64,000 bases of DNA from an uncultured Eggerthella sp. GTDB taxonomy: Bacteria; Actinomycetota; Coriobacteriia; Coriobacteriales; Eggerthellaceae. Both the position numbers and the translations under genes were made by a program. Shown here piece by piece: positions 49,619-57,018 of the stretch (position 1 is its first letter; each line of letters starts with the position of its first letter). The stretch lies in NCBI GenBank assembly GCA_959607715.1, contig CAUHNN010000005.1:39450-103449 (forward strand), read 5' to 3'. The notes beneath the pieces are model-generated. The model saw nothing but the letters and a program-made list of their open reading frames with translations. It did no database searches and was not told the origin of the DNA.

Positions 49619-50677
49619 ATGGATATTCTCATCATGATCATAGCGACGGCGTTTCTGCTCGGTTTCCTCGTCTTCATCCACGAGGGGGGCCATTATCTCG
49701 CCGCGCGCGCATTCGGGGTTCGTGTCACGGAATTCATGATCGGACTGCCCGGCCCTTCCGTCGGCGTGCGGGTCGGCGAAACGCGCTTCGGGGTGACGGC
49801 AGTTCCCCTAGGCGGCTATGCGAACGTATGCGGCATGCTCCCGCCGAGCGGCTCCCCGCACCTCAAGCGCATGCTCGCCTATGTGTACCGCAAGGGCGAG
49901 GTGGTTATGGAGGATGCGGCCTACGACCTGTTCCTTTCGGACGACGAGGCCTTCGATCTTCTCGAGGAGCTTTCCGATTGGGGATCTATCGTTCGTCCCC
50001 GCCGCAAGGACAAGATCAATGTCTACCGCACCCCCTGCGGCCAGGGGCACGGGGAGGGGGAGCCTCGCCCGATTGCGGACATCGACTCCTTTTTCCGAAG
50101 CGAAGGGTCCCGTCAGTACAGCGCGTTGCCGTTTTGGAAGCGCTGCGTCATTCTCGCCGCGGGACCGCTCATGAACCTCGCGTGGGTGATCGTCGCCTTC
50201 ATCCTCGTCTATTCGGTGATGGGGCTCGATCTTCAGAATGCCCAGACCGGTGAGGTGTTCCACTACAACGCCTCGCCTATCGACGCCGTCGTCGCCGGGT
50301 TCAACTACCTTGGCATGGTCTTCGTTGCCATCGCGGGCCTGTTCAATCCGGCCACTGCCGCCGAGACCGTTTCCCAGTCGACTTCAATCGTCGGTATCGC
50401 CGTCATGTCGAAAGACGCCATCGAGGCCGGTCTGCAGAACACCCTGTTCTTCTCGGCGGTCATCTCCGCTTCTCTCGGGCTGATGAATCTCCTTCCCATC
50501 CCCCCGCTCGACGGTGGGCGCCTTGTGGTGGAGCTTTTCCAGAAGGTGTCGCGGCGCATCGTCTCGGCGCGTGCCCTCGGTTACCTCACGACGGCCGGCA
50601 TGGTGCTGTTCTTGGGCTTCTTCTTCGTTATGCTTAACCAAGACGTGCAGCGGTTCATCTTCGGGAATTGGGGGTAG
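49619..50677 (+). CDS. rseP: RseP-like site-2 metalloprotease without recognisable PDZ domain
   Basis: Intramembrane zinc protease of the S2P family. 352 residues: first membrane helix with the HExxH motif HEGGH (residues 21-25), GLPGPSVGVRVGETRFGVTAVPLGGYANVCGM, a central hydrophilic region, ILAAGPLMNLAWVIVAFILVYS (second helix), and the third zinc ligand in MNLLPIPPLDGGRLVVEL near the C-terminus. In typical RseP a PDZ domain sits between the second and third core helices; here that interval is short and hydrophobic, while an insertion of about 75 residues follows GGY (LKRMLAYVYRKGEVVMEDAAYD...). The gene order is standard for rseP. Substrate unknown. Confidence 0.9.
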   Translation: MDILIMIIATAFLLGFLVFIHEGGHYLAARAFGVRVTEFMIGLPGPSVGVRVGETRFGVTAVPLGGYANVCGMLPPSGSPHLKRMLAYVYRKGEVVMEDAAYDLFLSDDEAFDLLEELSDWGSIVRPRRKDKINVYRTPCGQGHGEGEPRPIADIDSFFRSEGSRQYSALPFWKRCVILAAGPLMNLAWVIVAFILVYSVMGLDLQNAQTGEVFHYNASPIDAVVAGFNYLGMVFVAIAGLFNPATAAETVSQSTSIVGIAVMSKDAIEAGLQNTLFFSAVISASLGLMNLLPIPPLDGGRLVVELFQKVSRRIVSARALGYLTTAGMVLFLGFFFVMLNQDVQRFIFGNWG

Positions 50678-50680
50678 GCC

Positions 50681-51745
50681 ATGGAATCCGTGAAGCCGCA
50701 TGAGAAAACGCGCCGCGTTATGGTGGGCGACGTCGCTATCGGCGGGGGCGCTCCCTGCGTCGTTCAGTCGATGCTCAACCTTCCCCTCTCCGACGTCGAG
50801 GGCAACATCGCCCAGATCGACGCCCTTGCGCAGGCGGGCTGCGAGCTGGTGCGCATCGCCTTGCCCCACAAGAAGGATATCGCCTCGTTTTCCCGGATTT
50901 GCGAGGCGTCGTGCCTGCCGGTCATCGCCGACATCCACTTCAGCGCCGAGCTCGCCATAGCCGCCGCCCAGTGCGGGGCGGCCAAGCTGCGGATCAATCC
51001 CGGCAACATCGGGGGGCTCGAGGCGACGGTTCCCGTGCTCGAGCAGGCGCGTTCTTGCCGTATCCCCATCCGCATCGGCGTGAATGCCGGTTCCTTGGAC
51101 GCCTCCCTTGCCGCGCGCGACGACCTGACGCTCCCCGAGAAGCTGGCCCTGTCGGCGCAATCGTACGTCGAGTTCTGCTTCGAACAGGGATTCGAGGATG
51201 TGGTGGTCTCCGCCAAGGCCCACGACGTCGTCACCACCATCGAGACGTATCGTCTGCTGTCGCGTCGCATTCCCCAGGTACCCCTCCACATCGGCGTGAC
51301 CGAGGCGGGCACACTGTTCCAGGGGTTGATCAAGTCCGCAAGCGGCTTGGGGGTCCTTCTCGAAGAGGGGATCGGCGACACGATGAGGATCTCCCTGACC
51401 GATGATCCCCTCGAGGAGATTCGGGCCTGCTGGGCGCTCCTTTCCGCGTTGGGGCTTCGCCGCCGCGATCCCGAGCTTGTGAGCTGCCCGACATGCGGGC
51501 GCTGCCAGGTCGATTTGATATCCCTGGCCAAGGAAGTCGAGGAACGGCTGAAGGATGTTCACCGCCCGTTGCAAGTCGCGGTGATGGGGTGCGTCGTCAA
51601 CGGTCCGGGCGAAGCCGCCGATGCCGATATCGGCGTTGCGTGCGGAAACGGGTCGGGCGTGGTCTTCGCCCATGGCAAGACCTTGCGAAAGGTCGATGAG
51701 GCGGCTATCGTTGATGTGCTTATGGAAGAGATAGGAAAAATGTGA
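50681..51745 (+). CDS. ispG: 4-Hydroxy-3-methylbut-2-enyl diphosphate synthase
   Basis: Iron-sulfur reductase of the MEP pathway converting MEcPP to HMBPP. 354 residues, the short bacterial type: RVMVGDVAIGGGAPCVVQSMLNLPLSD, LVRIALPHKKDI, PVIADIHFSAELAIAAAQCGAAKLRINPGNIGG, PIRIGVNAGSLDASLAARDDL, HIGVTEAGTLFQGLIKSASGLGVLLEEGIGDTMRISLTDDP, then the Fe-S cysteines in SCPTCGRCQVDLI and MGCVVNGPGEAADADIGVACG. Starts four bases after rseP; its stop overlaps the proS start (TGATG). Confidence 0.96.
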   Translation: MESVKPHEKTRRVMVGDVAIGGGAPCVVQSMLNLPLSDVEGNIAQIDALAQAGCELVRIALPHKKDIASFSRICEASCLPVIADIHFSAELAIAAAQCGAAKLRINPGNIGGLEATVPVLEQARSCRIPIRIGVNAGSLDASLAARDDLTLPEKLALSAQSYVEFCFEQGFEDVVVSAKAHDVVTTIETYRLLSRRIPQVPLHIGVTEAGTLFQGLIKSASGLGVLLEEGIGDTMRISLTDDPLEEIRACWALLSALGLRRRDPELVSCPTCGRCQVDLISLAKEVEERLKDVHRPLQVAVMGCVVNGPGEAADADIGVACGNGSGVVFAHGKTLRKVDEAAIVDVLMEEIGKM

Positions 51746-53481
51746 TGGAAGTCATGCGTTTGAGTGAGCAGTACGCTCCCACGTTGAAAGAAGATCCCGC
51801 CGATGCGGAGATCGCAAGCCACCGCCTGCTCGTTCGCGCGGGCATGATCCGCAAGGTCACGTCCGGCGTCTACTCCTTCTTGCCGCTGGGCATGAGGGTC
51901 CTCGCCAAGATCGAGAACATCGTTCGCGAGGAAATGGACGCGACCGGTGCGCGCGAGATGCTCATGCCGGCGCTTCAGCCCGGCGAGTTGTGGCATGAAA
52001 GCGGCCGCTGGAACGACTACGGCCCCGAGCTCATGCGCCTTGAGGACCGTCATGGCCGCGGTTTCTGCCTCGGTCCTACCCACGAGGAGCTCATCACCTC
52101 CATCGTCCGCAGCGAGCTGCGCTCGTATCGTCAGCTTCCCCTGACGCTCTATCAGATCCAATCGAAGTTCCGCGACGAGATCCGTCCGCGCTTCGGCCTT
52201 CTGCGCAGCCGCGAGTTCATCATGAAGGACGCCTACAGCTTCCACTCCGACCAGGAGTCGCTTCAGAAGACTTACGACGAGATGTACGCCGCCTACGGGC
52301 GCATCTGCGAACGCACGGGGCTCGATTATCGTCCGGTCGAGGCCGATTCGGGGCAGATCGGCGGCAGCGTGACCTGTGAGTTCCATGCGTTGGCTGAAGC
52401 GGGCGAGGCGGAATTGGTCTACTGCCCGTCGTGCGACTACGCAGCGAACACCGAGGCCGGCGCGTGCCTTCCCCATCCGACCGAGCATCTCGTCGCTGCT
52501 TGCGAGAAGATCGCCACGCCCGGCGTCGCCACGATAGCCTCGCTGGCGGAATTCCTCGGGATCGAGGAATCGGCGACGGTGAAGGCGATGGTCGGCAAGG
52601 ACGCCGAGGGCCGCATCGTCGCCCTGTTCATTCCCGGAGACCACGAACTTAACGAGCTCAAGGCCGAGCGTGAGATCGAGGGCTTCACCCTGCTCGACGA
52701 CGATGAGATGCTCGACGCCGGCCTCCACAAGGGCTCGATCGGCCCGAAGGGCCTTCCTGAAGGGGTCGAGGTCGTCGCCGACGAGAGCCTCAAGCCCATC
52801 GAGCGCTGGGTCGTCGGCGCCAATGAGGACGGGTTCCATTTCGTCGGCGCCAAGCACGGCGAGGATTTCGTCGTCGACAGGTGGGCCGACCTTTCCCTGG
52901 TCGCTCCCGGCGATGCCTGCCCGAAGTGCGGCGCGACGCTCGAGGGCGCGCGCGGCATCGAGGTTTCCCAGGTGTTCCAACTCGGCGATAAGTACTCCAA
53001 GGCGATGGGCGCTGTCTATTCCGACGAGAACGGCGTCGATCAGAACTTCCTCATGGGTTGCTACGGCGTGGGCGTGACGCGCACCATGGCCGCCATCGTC
53101 GAGCAGCACAACGACGAGAACGGTATCATCTGGCCCGTTTCCGTTGCGCCTGCCCATGTGTGCGTCATTCCCTTGACGGTAGGCGATGACGTGGTGTTCC
53201 CGGTCGCCGAGCGCCTTGCGCACGATCTTGCCGAGCAGGGCTTCGAGGTCGCGCTCGACGATCGCGACGAACGCGCCGGCGTCAAGTTCGCCGATGCCGA
53301 CTTGATCGGCTGGCCGGTTCAGGTGGTCGTGGGCAAGCGCGGCGTCGCCGAAGGCAAGGTCGAGGTGAAGCGTCGCGATACCAACGAGAAGGTCTCGGTC
53401 TCGCTTTCCACGGTGGGGGAGGCCATGGCCTTCATGAACCGCCTCGTCAAAGGAGCGAACGCCTCTTCTCGCCTCGGTTGA
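51745..53481 (+). CDS. proS: Prolyl-tRNA synthetase
   Basis: Class II synthetase charging tRNA-Pro. 578 residues, bacterial type with editing insertion: motif 1 region SGVYSFLPLGMRVLAKIENIVREEMDATGAREMLMPALQPGELW, motif 2 YQIQSKFRDEIRPRFGLLRSREFIMKDAYSFH, an INS editing domain from about residue 225 to 395 (ATIASLAEFLGIEESATVKAMVGKDAEGRIVALFIPGDHELN), motif 3 LMGCYGVGVTRTMAAIVEQHND, and the anticodon-binding C-terminus. ATG 51745 overlaps the ispG stop and has AGGAA upstream; an ATG at 51754 is an alternative. Confidence 0.96.
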   Translation: MEVMRLSEQYAPTLKEDPADAEIASHRLLVRAGMIRKVTSGVYSFLPLGMRVLAKIENIVREEMDATGAREMLMPALQPGELWHESGRWNDYGPELMRLEDRHGRGFCLGPTHEELITSIVRSELRSYRQLPLTLYQIQSKFRDEIRPRFGLLRSREFIMKDAYSFHSDQESLQKTYDEMYAAYGRICERTGLDYRPVEADSGQIGGSVTCEFHALAEAGEAELVYCPSCDYAANTEAGACLPHPTEHLVAACEKIATPGVATIASLAEFLGIEESATVKAMVGKDAEGRIVALFIPGDHELNELKAEREIEGFTLLDDDEMLDAGLHKGSIGPKGLPEGVEVVADESLKPIERWVVGANEDGFHFVGAKHGEDFVVDRWADLSLVAPGDACPKCGATLEGARGIEVSQVFQLGDKYSKAMGAVYSDENGVDQNFLMGCYGVGVTRTMAAIVEQHNDENGIIWPVSVAPAHVCVIPLTVGDDVVFPVAERLAHDLAEQGFEVALDDRDERAGVKFADADLIGWPVQVVVGKRGVAEGKVEVKRRDTNEKVSVSLSTVGEAMAFMNRLVKGANASSRLG

Positions 53482-53494
53482 TCCTGAGGTGACT

Positions 53495-54733
53495 ATGGGA
53501 AAAAGGACAAAGCCCGAACTGCTTGCTCCCGCCGGAGGGTGGGAGCAGCTTTTCTACGCGATCCATTTCGGCGCTGATGCGGTCTACCTGTCCTGCGACA
53601 AGTTCGGTTTGCGTGCGCGGGCGGCCAACTTCGCGCTCGACGAGCTTCCTCGCGCCGTTCGCATGGCCCATGATGCAGGGGTTCGCGTCTACGTGACGTG
53701 CAACGCCTATGCCCACGATGGCGATCTCGAGGATCTGCCGCGCTACGCGCGCGCTATGCAGGATGCCGGCGTCGACGCGGCGATCGTGAGCGATCTGGGG
53801 GTCATGGCCGTCATTTCGCGCCATGCTCCCGCCCTCGCCCTTCACGTATCCACCCAGGCTTCGGTTTCCAACGCCGAAGCCGCGCTGGCGTGGTGCTCAC
53901 TCGGGGCGCGCCGCATCGTGTGCGCTCGCGAGATGTCGTGCGACGAGATCGCGGCGCTGCGCGCGACGCTGCCGGACGATGTCGAGATCGAGGTCTTCGT
54001 CCACGGCGCGATGTGCATGGCCATTTCGGGGCGCTGCCTGATCAGCGACTACCTGACGGGTCGCCCTGCCAACAAGGGCCACTGCACCCAGCCGTGCCGG
54101 TGGGAGTATTCCCTGCGCGAGTCCTCGCGCCCTGACGAGGAGTTTTCTCTCGAGCAGGACGAGGGGGGATCGTATGTTTTCAACTCGAAGGACCTCAACA
54201 TGCTTGCTCACCTTGATGCTCTCGTCGAAGCGGGCGTCGATTCCATCAAGATCGAGGGACGTGTGAAGAAGGCTTTCTACGTCGCGACGGTCGTCAACGC
54301 CTATCGCCATGTGCTCGACGGCGAGGATCCCTCTTCGTGGGCAGGCGAACTCGAGACGATGTCTCATCGTCCGTACTCGACGGGATTCTACTTCGGTGAT
54401 GCCGAGCAGAGCATCGATGCGGACGTATACGTTCAGCGCTACGACTGGGCGGGAGAGGTCCTCCACGCGGAAGAGCTCGCCGAAGGCGGCTACCGGATCC
54501 GCTGCCGCTGCCGCAACCGTTTCTACGCCGGAGACGAGCTCGAGGTGCTCAGCCCCCATCGGGAGGTAAGGCGCATCGTCGTCGCCGATTTGGCCGAGGT
54601 GTTCGATGGGGAAGAGGTCCCATCGTCTGTGGCGAGCCGTGCGATGGGGGAGTTCTCGTTTACCTGCCCATACAGGCTCGCTCCCCACGATATCCTGCGT
54701 GTGCGCCGTAAGGATCCCTCGCGCAAGAACTAG
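53495..54733 (+). CDS. Peptidase U32 family protein (TrhP/RlhA-like)
   Basis: 412 residues with the U32 signature: PELLAPAGGWEQLFYAIHFGADAVYLSCDKFGLRARAANF, VYVTCNAYAHDGDLEDLPRYARAMQDAGVDAAIVSDLGVMAVI, HVSTQASVSNAEAALAWCSLGARRIVCAREMS, EVFVHGAMCMAISGRCLISDYLTGRPANKGHCTQPCRWEYSL (conserved cysteines), and DLNMLAHLDALVEAGVDSIKIEGRVKKAFYVATVVNAYR. Members are linked to tRNA/rRNA hydroxylation (TrhP makes ho5U34 of tRNA, RlhA modifies 23S rRNA), using prephenate and Fe-S; older annotation is collagenase-like protease. TrhP role is the more likely. ATG 53495 starts 13 bases after proS. Confidence 0.9.
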   Translation: MGKRTKPELLAPAGGWEQLFYAIHFGADAVYLSCDKFGLRARAANFALDELPRAVRMAHDAGVRVYVTCNAYAHDGDLEDLPRYARAMQDAGVDAAIVSDLGVMAVISRHAPALALHVSTQASVSNAEAALAWCSLGARRIVCAREMSCDEIAALRATLPDDVEIEVFVHGAMCMAISGRCLISDYLTGRPANKGHCTQPCRWEYSLRESSRPDEEFSLEQDEGGSYVFNSKDLNMLAHLDALVEAGVDSIKIEGRVKKAFYVATVVNAYRHVLDGEDPSSWAGELETMSHRPYSTGFYFGDAEQSIDADVYVQRYDWAGEVLHAEELAEGGYRIRCRCRNRFYAGDELEVLSPHREVRRIVVADLAEVFDGEEVPSSVASRAMGEFSFTCPYRLAPHDILRVRRKDPSRKN

Positions 54734-54842
54734 GGAGCGTGCTCGGGGGTCGACGATCTTTGTTACGCAAGGGTTATGTCTCGTGCGCGTCATTCGTATA
54801 TCATCAAAGGGTCATGGCCCTAAGAGGAGAAGAGGAGAGGCT

Positions 54843-55175
54843 ATGGGAAGGCAATCGGACGAAGCGCTCGACGTGAAGAACGTCGATGAGTTGATCCACT
54901 ATTTGATGGGGGCCCATTCGGCGTACCTGCAGTACGACGCGAACACCTACTACCTGACCGACGCCAACGATATCTACTGGCGCGCTCAAAACACCAACGA
55001 GCTGAACGAGAAGGACCATTTCGTCGATTGCAGCGACTTGGTCGCATCGGCGCGCGAATTCGTCGACCTGCCGTTCATCGAGGACAAGCATTCCATCCGC
55101 GAGGTTTTCGACCGATCCACGTTCTACGCCTCGGTCAAGATCGAGGGCCAGGGAACCCCGGTGCCCATCGTGTAA
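54843..55175 (+). CDS. Conserved-looking hypothetical protein
   Basis: 110 residues, acidic, no membrane segment or signal peptide. Sequence: a helical N-terminal half (DVKNVDELIHYLMGAHSAYLQYDANTYYLTDAND) and a mixed C-terminal half (DCSDLVASAREFVDLPFIEDKHSIREVFDRSTFYASVKIEGQG). I do not recognise the family. Support: strong ribosome-binding site (GAGGAGAGG) before ATG 54843, ordered composition, and codon use like its neighbours. Lies between the U32 gene and tRNA-Ala with a promoter-like region upstream, so it is probably expressed on its own. Confidence 0.72.
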   Translation: MGRQSDEALDVKNVDELIHYLMGAHSAYLQYDANTYYLTDANDIYWRAQNTNELNEKDHFVDCSDLVASAREFVDLPFIEDKHSIREVFDRSTFYASVKIEGQGTPVPIV

Positions 55176-55259
55176 CGGGGCCTCTGCGAAAAAAATCACT
55201 TTTTCGATTTTTTCGCTTGACGGTGTGAGGGTCCAGAGGTATTCTAATTCTCGCACTTC

Positions 55260-55335
55260 GGGGCATTAGCTCAGCTGGGAGAGCGCATGGCTGGCAGCCA
55301 TGAGGTCAGGGGTTCGATCCCCCTATGCTCCACCA
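55260..55335 (+). tRNA. tRNA-Ala(GGC)
   Basis: Acceptor GGGGCAT (55260-55266) pairs with ATGCTCC (55325-55331, one G-T), D arm AGCTCAGCTGGGAGAGC, anticodon stem CATGG/CCATG with loop CTGGCAG (anticodon GGC), T arm GGGGTTCGATCCCCC, discriminator A and encoded CCA (55333-55335). Confidence 0.97.
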
Positions 55336-55344
55336 TTAACACGG

Positions 55345-55380
55345 ATGACCGTCAGCATTGGCTGGCGGTCATTTTGTTTT
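55345..55380 (+). terminator. Rho-independent terminator after tRNA-Ala
   Basis: ATGACCGTCAGC (55345-55356) / GCTGGCGGTCAT (55361-55372), one wobble, followed by TTTGTTTT. Confidence 0.9.
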
Positions 55381-55419
55381 ACGCCATCGTTTCTCGAGGC
55401 TTTCGGGAAGGAGGAGTCG

Positions 55420-55869
55420 ATGAAGATCGCGGTTAGCTCGTGCTTGCTCGGCGTGGCGTGTCGCTACGACGGGAAATCGAAGCCTTCCGAACAGGTGATG
55501 AGGTATCTTGAGTCGCTCGATGCCGAGGTCGTGCGGATCTGCCCTGAGGTTCTTGGCGGCATGAGCGTGCCTCATCCTCCCTGCGAGATCGTTGAGGAGC
55601 GGGGATGCCGGCGCGTCCTCGACAGCGAGGGGATCGACCACACGGAAGCTTTCGAGGCGGGGGCATTGCGCGCGCTCAAGCGTGCAGAGGGGTGCAACCG
55701 GGCCATCTTGAAGGCGAAAAGCCCCTCGTGCGGTGTGGGGCAGGTCTACGACGGGACCTTCTCCGGCGCGCTTGTCGCGGGCGATGGGATGGTCGCCGCC
55801 CTTTTCCGCGAAGCGGGGATCGATCTTGCCACGGAGCGCGATTTCGCCGACGGCTCTGCCCCGTGGTAG
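55420..55869 (+). CDS. DUF523 family protein
   Basis: 149 residues with the DUF523 signatures: KIAVSSCLLGVACRYDGKSK at the N-terminus, VVRICPEVLGGMSVPHPPCEI, and AILKAKSPSCGVGQVYDGTFSGALVAGDGMVAALFREAGI. The four cysteines (SSCLLG, ICPE, PPCEI, SPSCG) are the family's conserved set. Biochemical function is unknown; sulfur or thiol chemistry has been proposed only from the cysteines. Strong Shine-Dalgarno (GGAAGGAGGAG) before ATG 55420. Convergent with the NifX-like gene. Confidence 0.9.
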   Translation: MKIAVSSCLLGVACRYDGKSKPSEQVMRYLESLDAEVVRICPEVLGGMSVPHPPCEIVEERGCRRVLDSEGIDHTEAFEAGALRALKRAEGCNRAILKAKSPSCGVGQVYDGTFSGALVAGDGMVAALFREAGIDLATERDFADGSAPW

Positions 55870-55877
55870 GGGAGTGG

Positions 55878-56201
55878 TCAGGAGACGCCGACGAGCTCCC
55901 CTTGGTGTTCTTCGACGTAGGCCTGGGCCGCCTCGATGGCCCTGCCGCCGGCGTGGTGAACCACGGCTATCCCGGCTTCTTCCATGCTCGCGACGTCTTT
56001 GGGGGAAATGTTCGCGCAGATCAGCACCTTGACGCCGATCTGTCGAAGGAAGTTGGCCTGCGAGCCGCATAGATGGCCCTGGCTGGGGAGGTTGCGGGAA
56101 TCGACAAGCTGGCCGTATTCGATCTTGTAATAGTTGAAATTCGTACAGCAGCTGAAATGACTGCATACGTCTAACCCGTTGCTTGCCACCGCGATTCTCA
56201 T
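55878..56201 (-). CDS. NifB/NifX-type dinitrogenase iron-molybdenum cofactor family protein, Cys-rich variant
   Basis: 107 residues, small NifX/NafY-like fold: MRIAVASNGLDVCSHFSCCTNFNYYKIEYGQLVDSRNLPSQG, then GVKVLICANISPKDVASMEEAGIAVVHHAGGRAIEAAQAYVE. The family loop normally reads S-x-HFG; here it is VCSHFSCC, and a further Cys lies in GHLCGSQAN, giving four cysteines and a His near the cofactor pocket. Members carry Fe-S or FeMo-type clusters; no nif genes are present, so this is one of the many non-nitrogenase members. ATG 56201 (AAGGACATC upstream) matches the homology start. Confidence 0.85.
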   Translation of the reverse strand: MRIAVASNGLDVCSHFSCCTNFNYYKIEYGQLVDSRNLPSQGHLCGSQANFLRQIGVKVLICANISPKDVASMEEAGIAVVHHAGGRAIEAAQAYVEEHQGELVGVS

Positions 56202-56389
56202 GATGTCCTTACCGATGGGTTCATCCTTACGCAAGTACGATACCCCCATTCTCATGTGCGGGAATCGGCTTTCGTTCAAGGGCATTATTCTGGGAGCGAT
56301 AGGGGCAAAGAAAAAGTGCGGAAAAAGATCCTTGCTAAATGGAAGAAGTTTTGAAATAATATCCAAGCTGATTTTTTACAGTGCTAACC

Positions 56390-56464
56390 GTCCCCATCGT
56401 CTAGCGGTTAGGACGCGGCCCTTTCAAGGCTGAAACACGGGTTCGAGTCCCGTTGGGGGCACCA
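56390..56464 (+). tRNA. tRNA-Glu(TTC)
   Basis: Acceptor GTCCCCA (56390-56396) pairs with TGGGGGC (56454-56460), D arm CGTCTAGCGGTTAGGACG, anticodon stem CGGCC/GGCTG with loop CTTTCAA (anticodon TTC), T arm CGGGTTCGAGTCCCG, discriminator A and encoded CCA (56462-56464). Confidence 0.97.
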
Positions 56465-56472
56465 CGATTCGC

Positions 56473-56503
56473 AAGGTCCTGCTCTGGCAGGGCCTTTTTC
56501 TTT
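56473..56503 (+). terminator. Rho-independent terminator after tRNA-Glu
   Basis: AAGGTCCTGC (56473-56482) / GCAGGGCCTT (56487-56496), one wobble, followed by TTTCTTT. Confidence 0.88.
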
Positions 56504-56521
56504 CGGCGAAGGAGATGCGTG

Positions 56522-56911
56522 GTGAAGAAACTCATCGCTCAGTTCATGAAATTCGGGATCGTCGGCGTCCTCGCGTTCATCATCGACTACGGGTTGATGA
56601 TCCTCCTGACCGAGGCGTTCGGCGTTCCGTACCTTGCCAGTACCACGATTTCCTTCATCGTGTCGGTCATCTTCAATTACGTGGCTTCGATGCGCTACGT
56701 GTTCAAGCGGAAAGACGACATGAGCCGGCGCCGCGAGTTCATCATCTTCGTGGCCCTTTCGGTGATAGGCCTCGTCATCAACGACGTCTTCATGTGGTTG
56801 ATGACCGACCAGCTTTTCATCGACTACCGCCTCTCCAAGATCGTGGTCACCTTCATCGTCGCCGTGTGGAACTTCGTCACGCGCAAGATCTTCCTTGAGG
56901 CGCACGACTGA
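56522..56911 (+). CDS. GtrA family membrane protein
   Basis: 129 residues, four predicted membrane helices (MKFGIVGVLAFIIDYGLMILL; LASTTISFIVSVIFNYVASMRYVF; FIIFVALSVIGLVINDVFMWL; KIVVTFIVAVWNFVTRKIFL). The GtrA signature FGIVGVLAFIIDYG...FIVSVIFNYVASMRYVFK is clear. GtrA proteins are thought to move undecaprenyl-phosphate-linked sugars across the membrane. GTG 56522 is preferred, six bases after AAGGAGA. The next genes are large glycosyltransferases, which supports a joint role in a cell-envelope glycan. Confidence 0.9.
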   Translation: MKKLIAQFMKFGIVGVLAFIIDYGLMILLTEAFGVPYLASTTISFIVSVIFNYVASMRYVFKRKDDMSRRREFIIFVALSVIGLVINDVFMWLMTDQLFIDYRLSKIVVTFIVAVWNFVTRKIFLEAHD

Positions 56912-57018
56912 TCATCTTCTGTGCTTTGGTCGTTTTTGGCGTCTGAGCACTCCCTCTTTCGCTAAAGTGTGTGCAGCGGCGCTTGGAGCGTCGCGTTTCG
57001 CGGGATAGGGGATCAGAC

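Noticed and set aside
55200..56520. tRNA-Ala/tRNA-Glu region as an integrated island
   Set aside because: No integrase and no repeat of a tRNA 3' end seen nearby; each tRNA is followed by its own terminator, as in ordinary chromosome.
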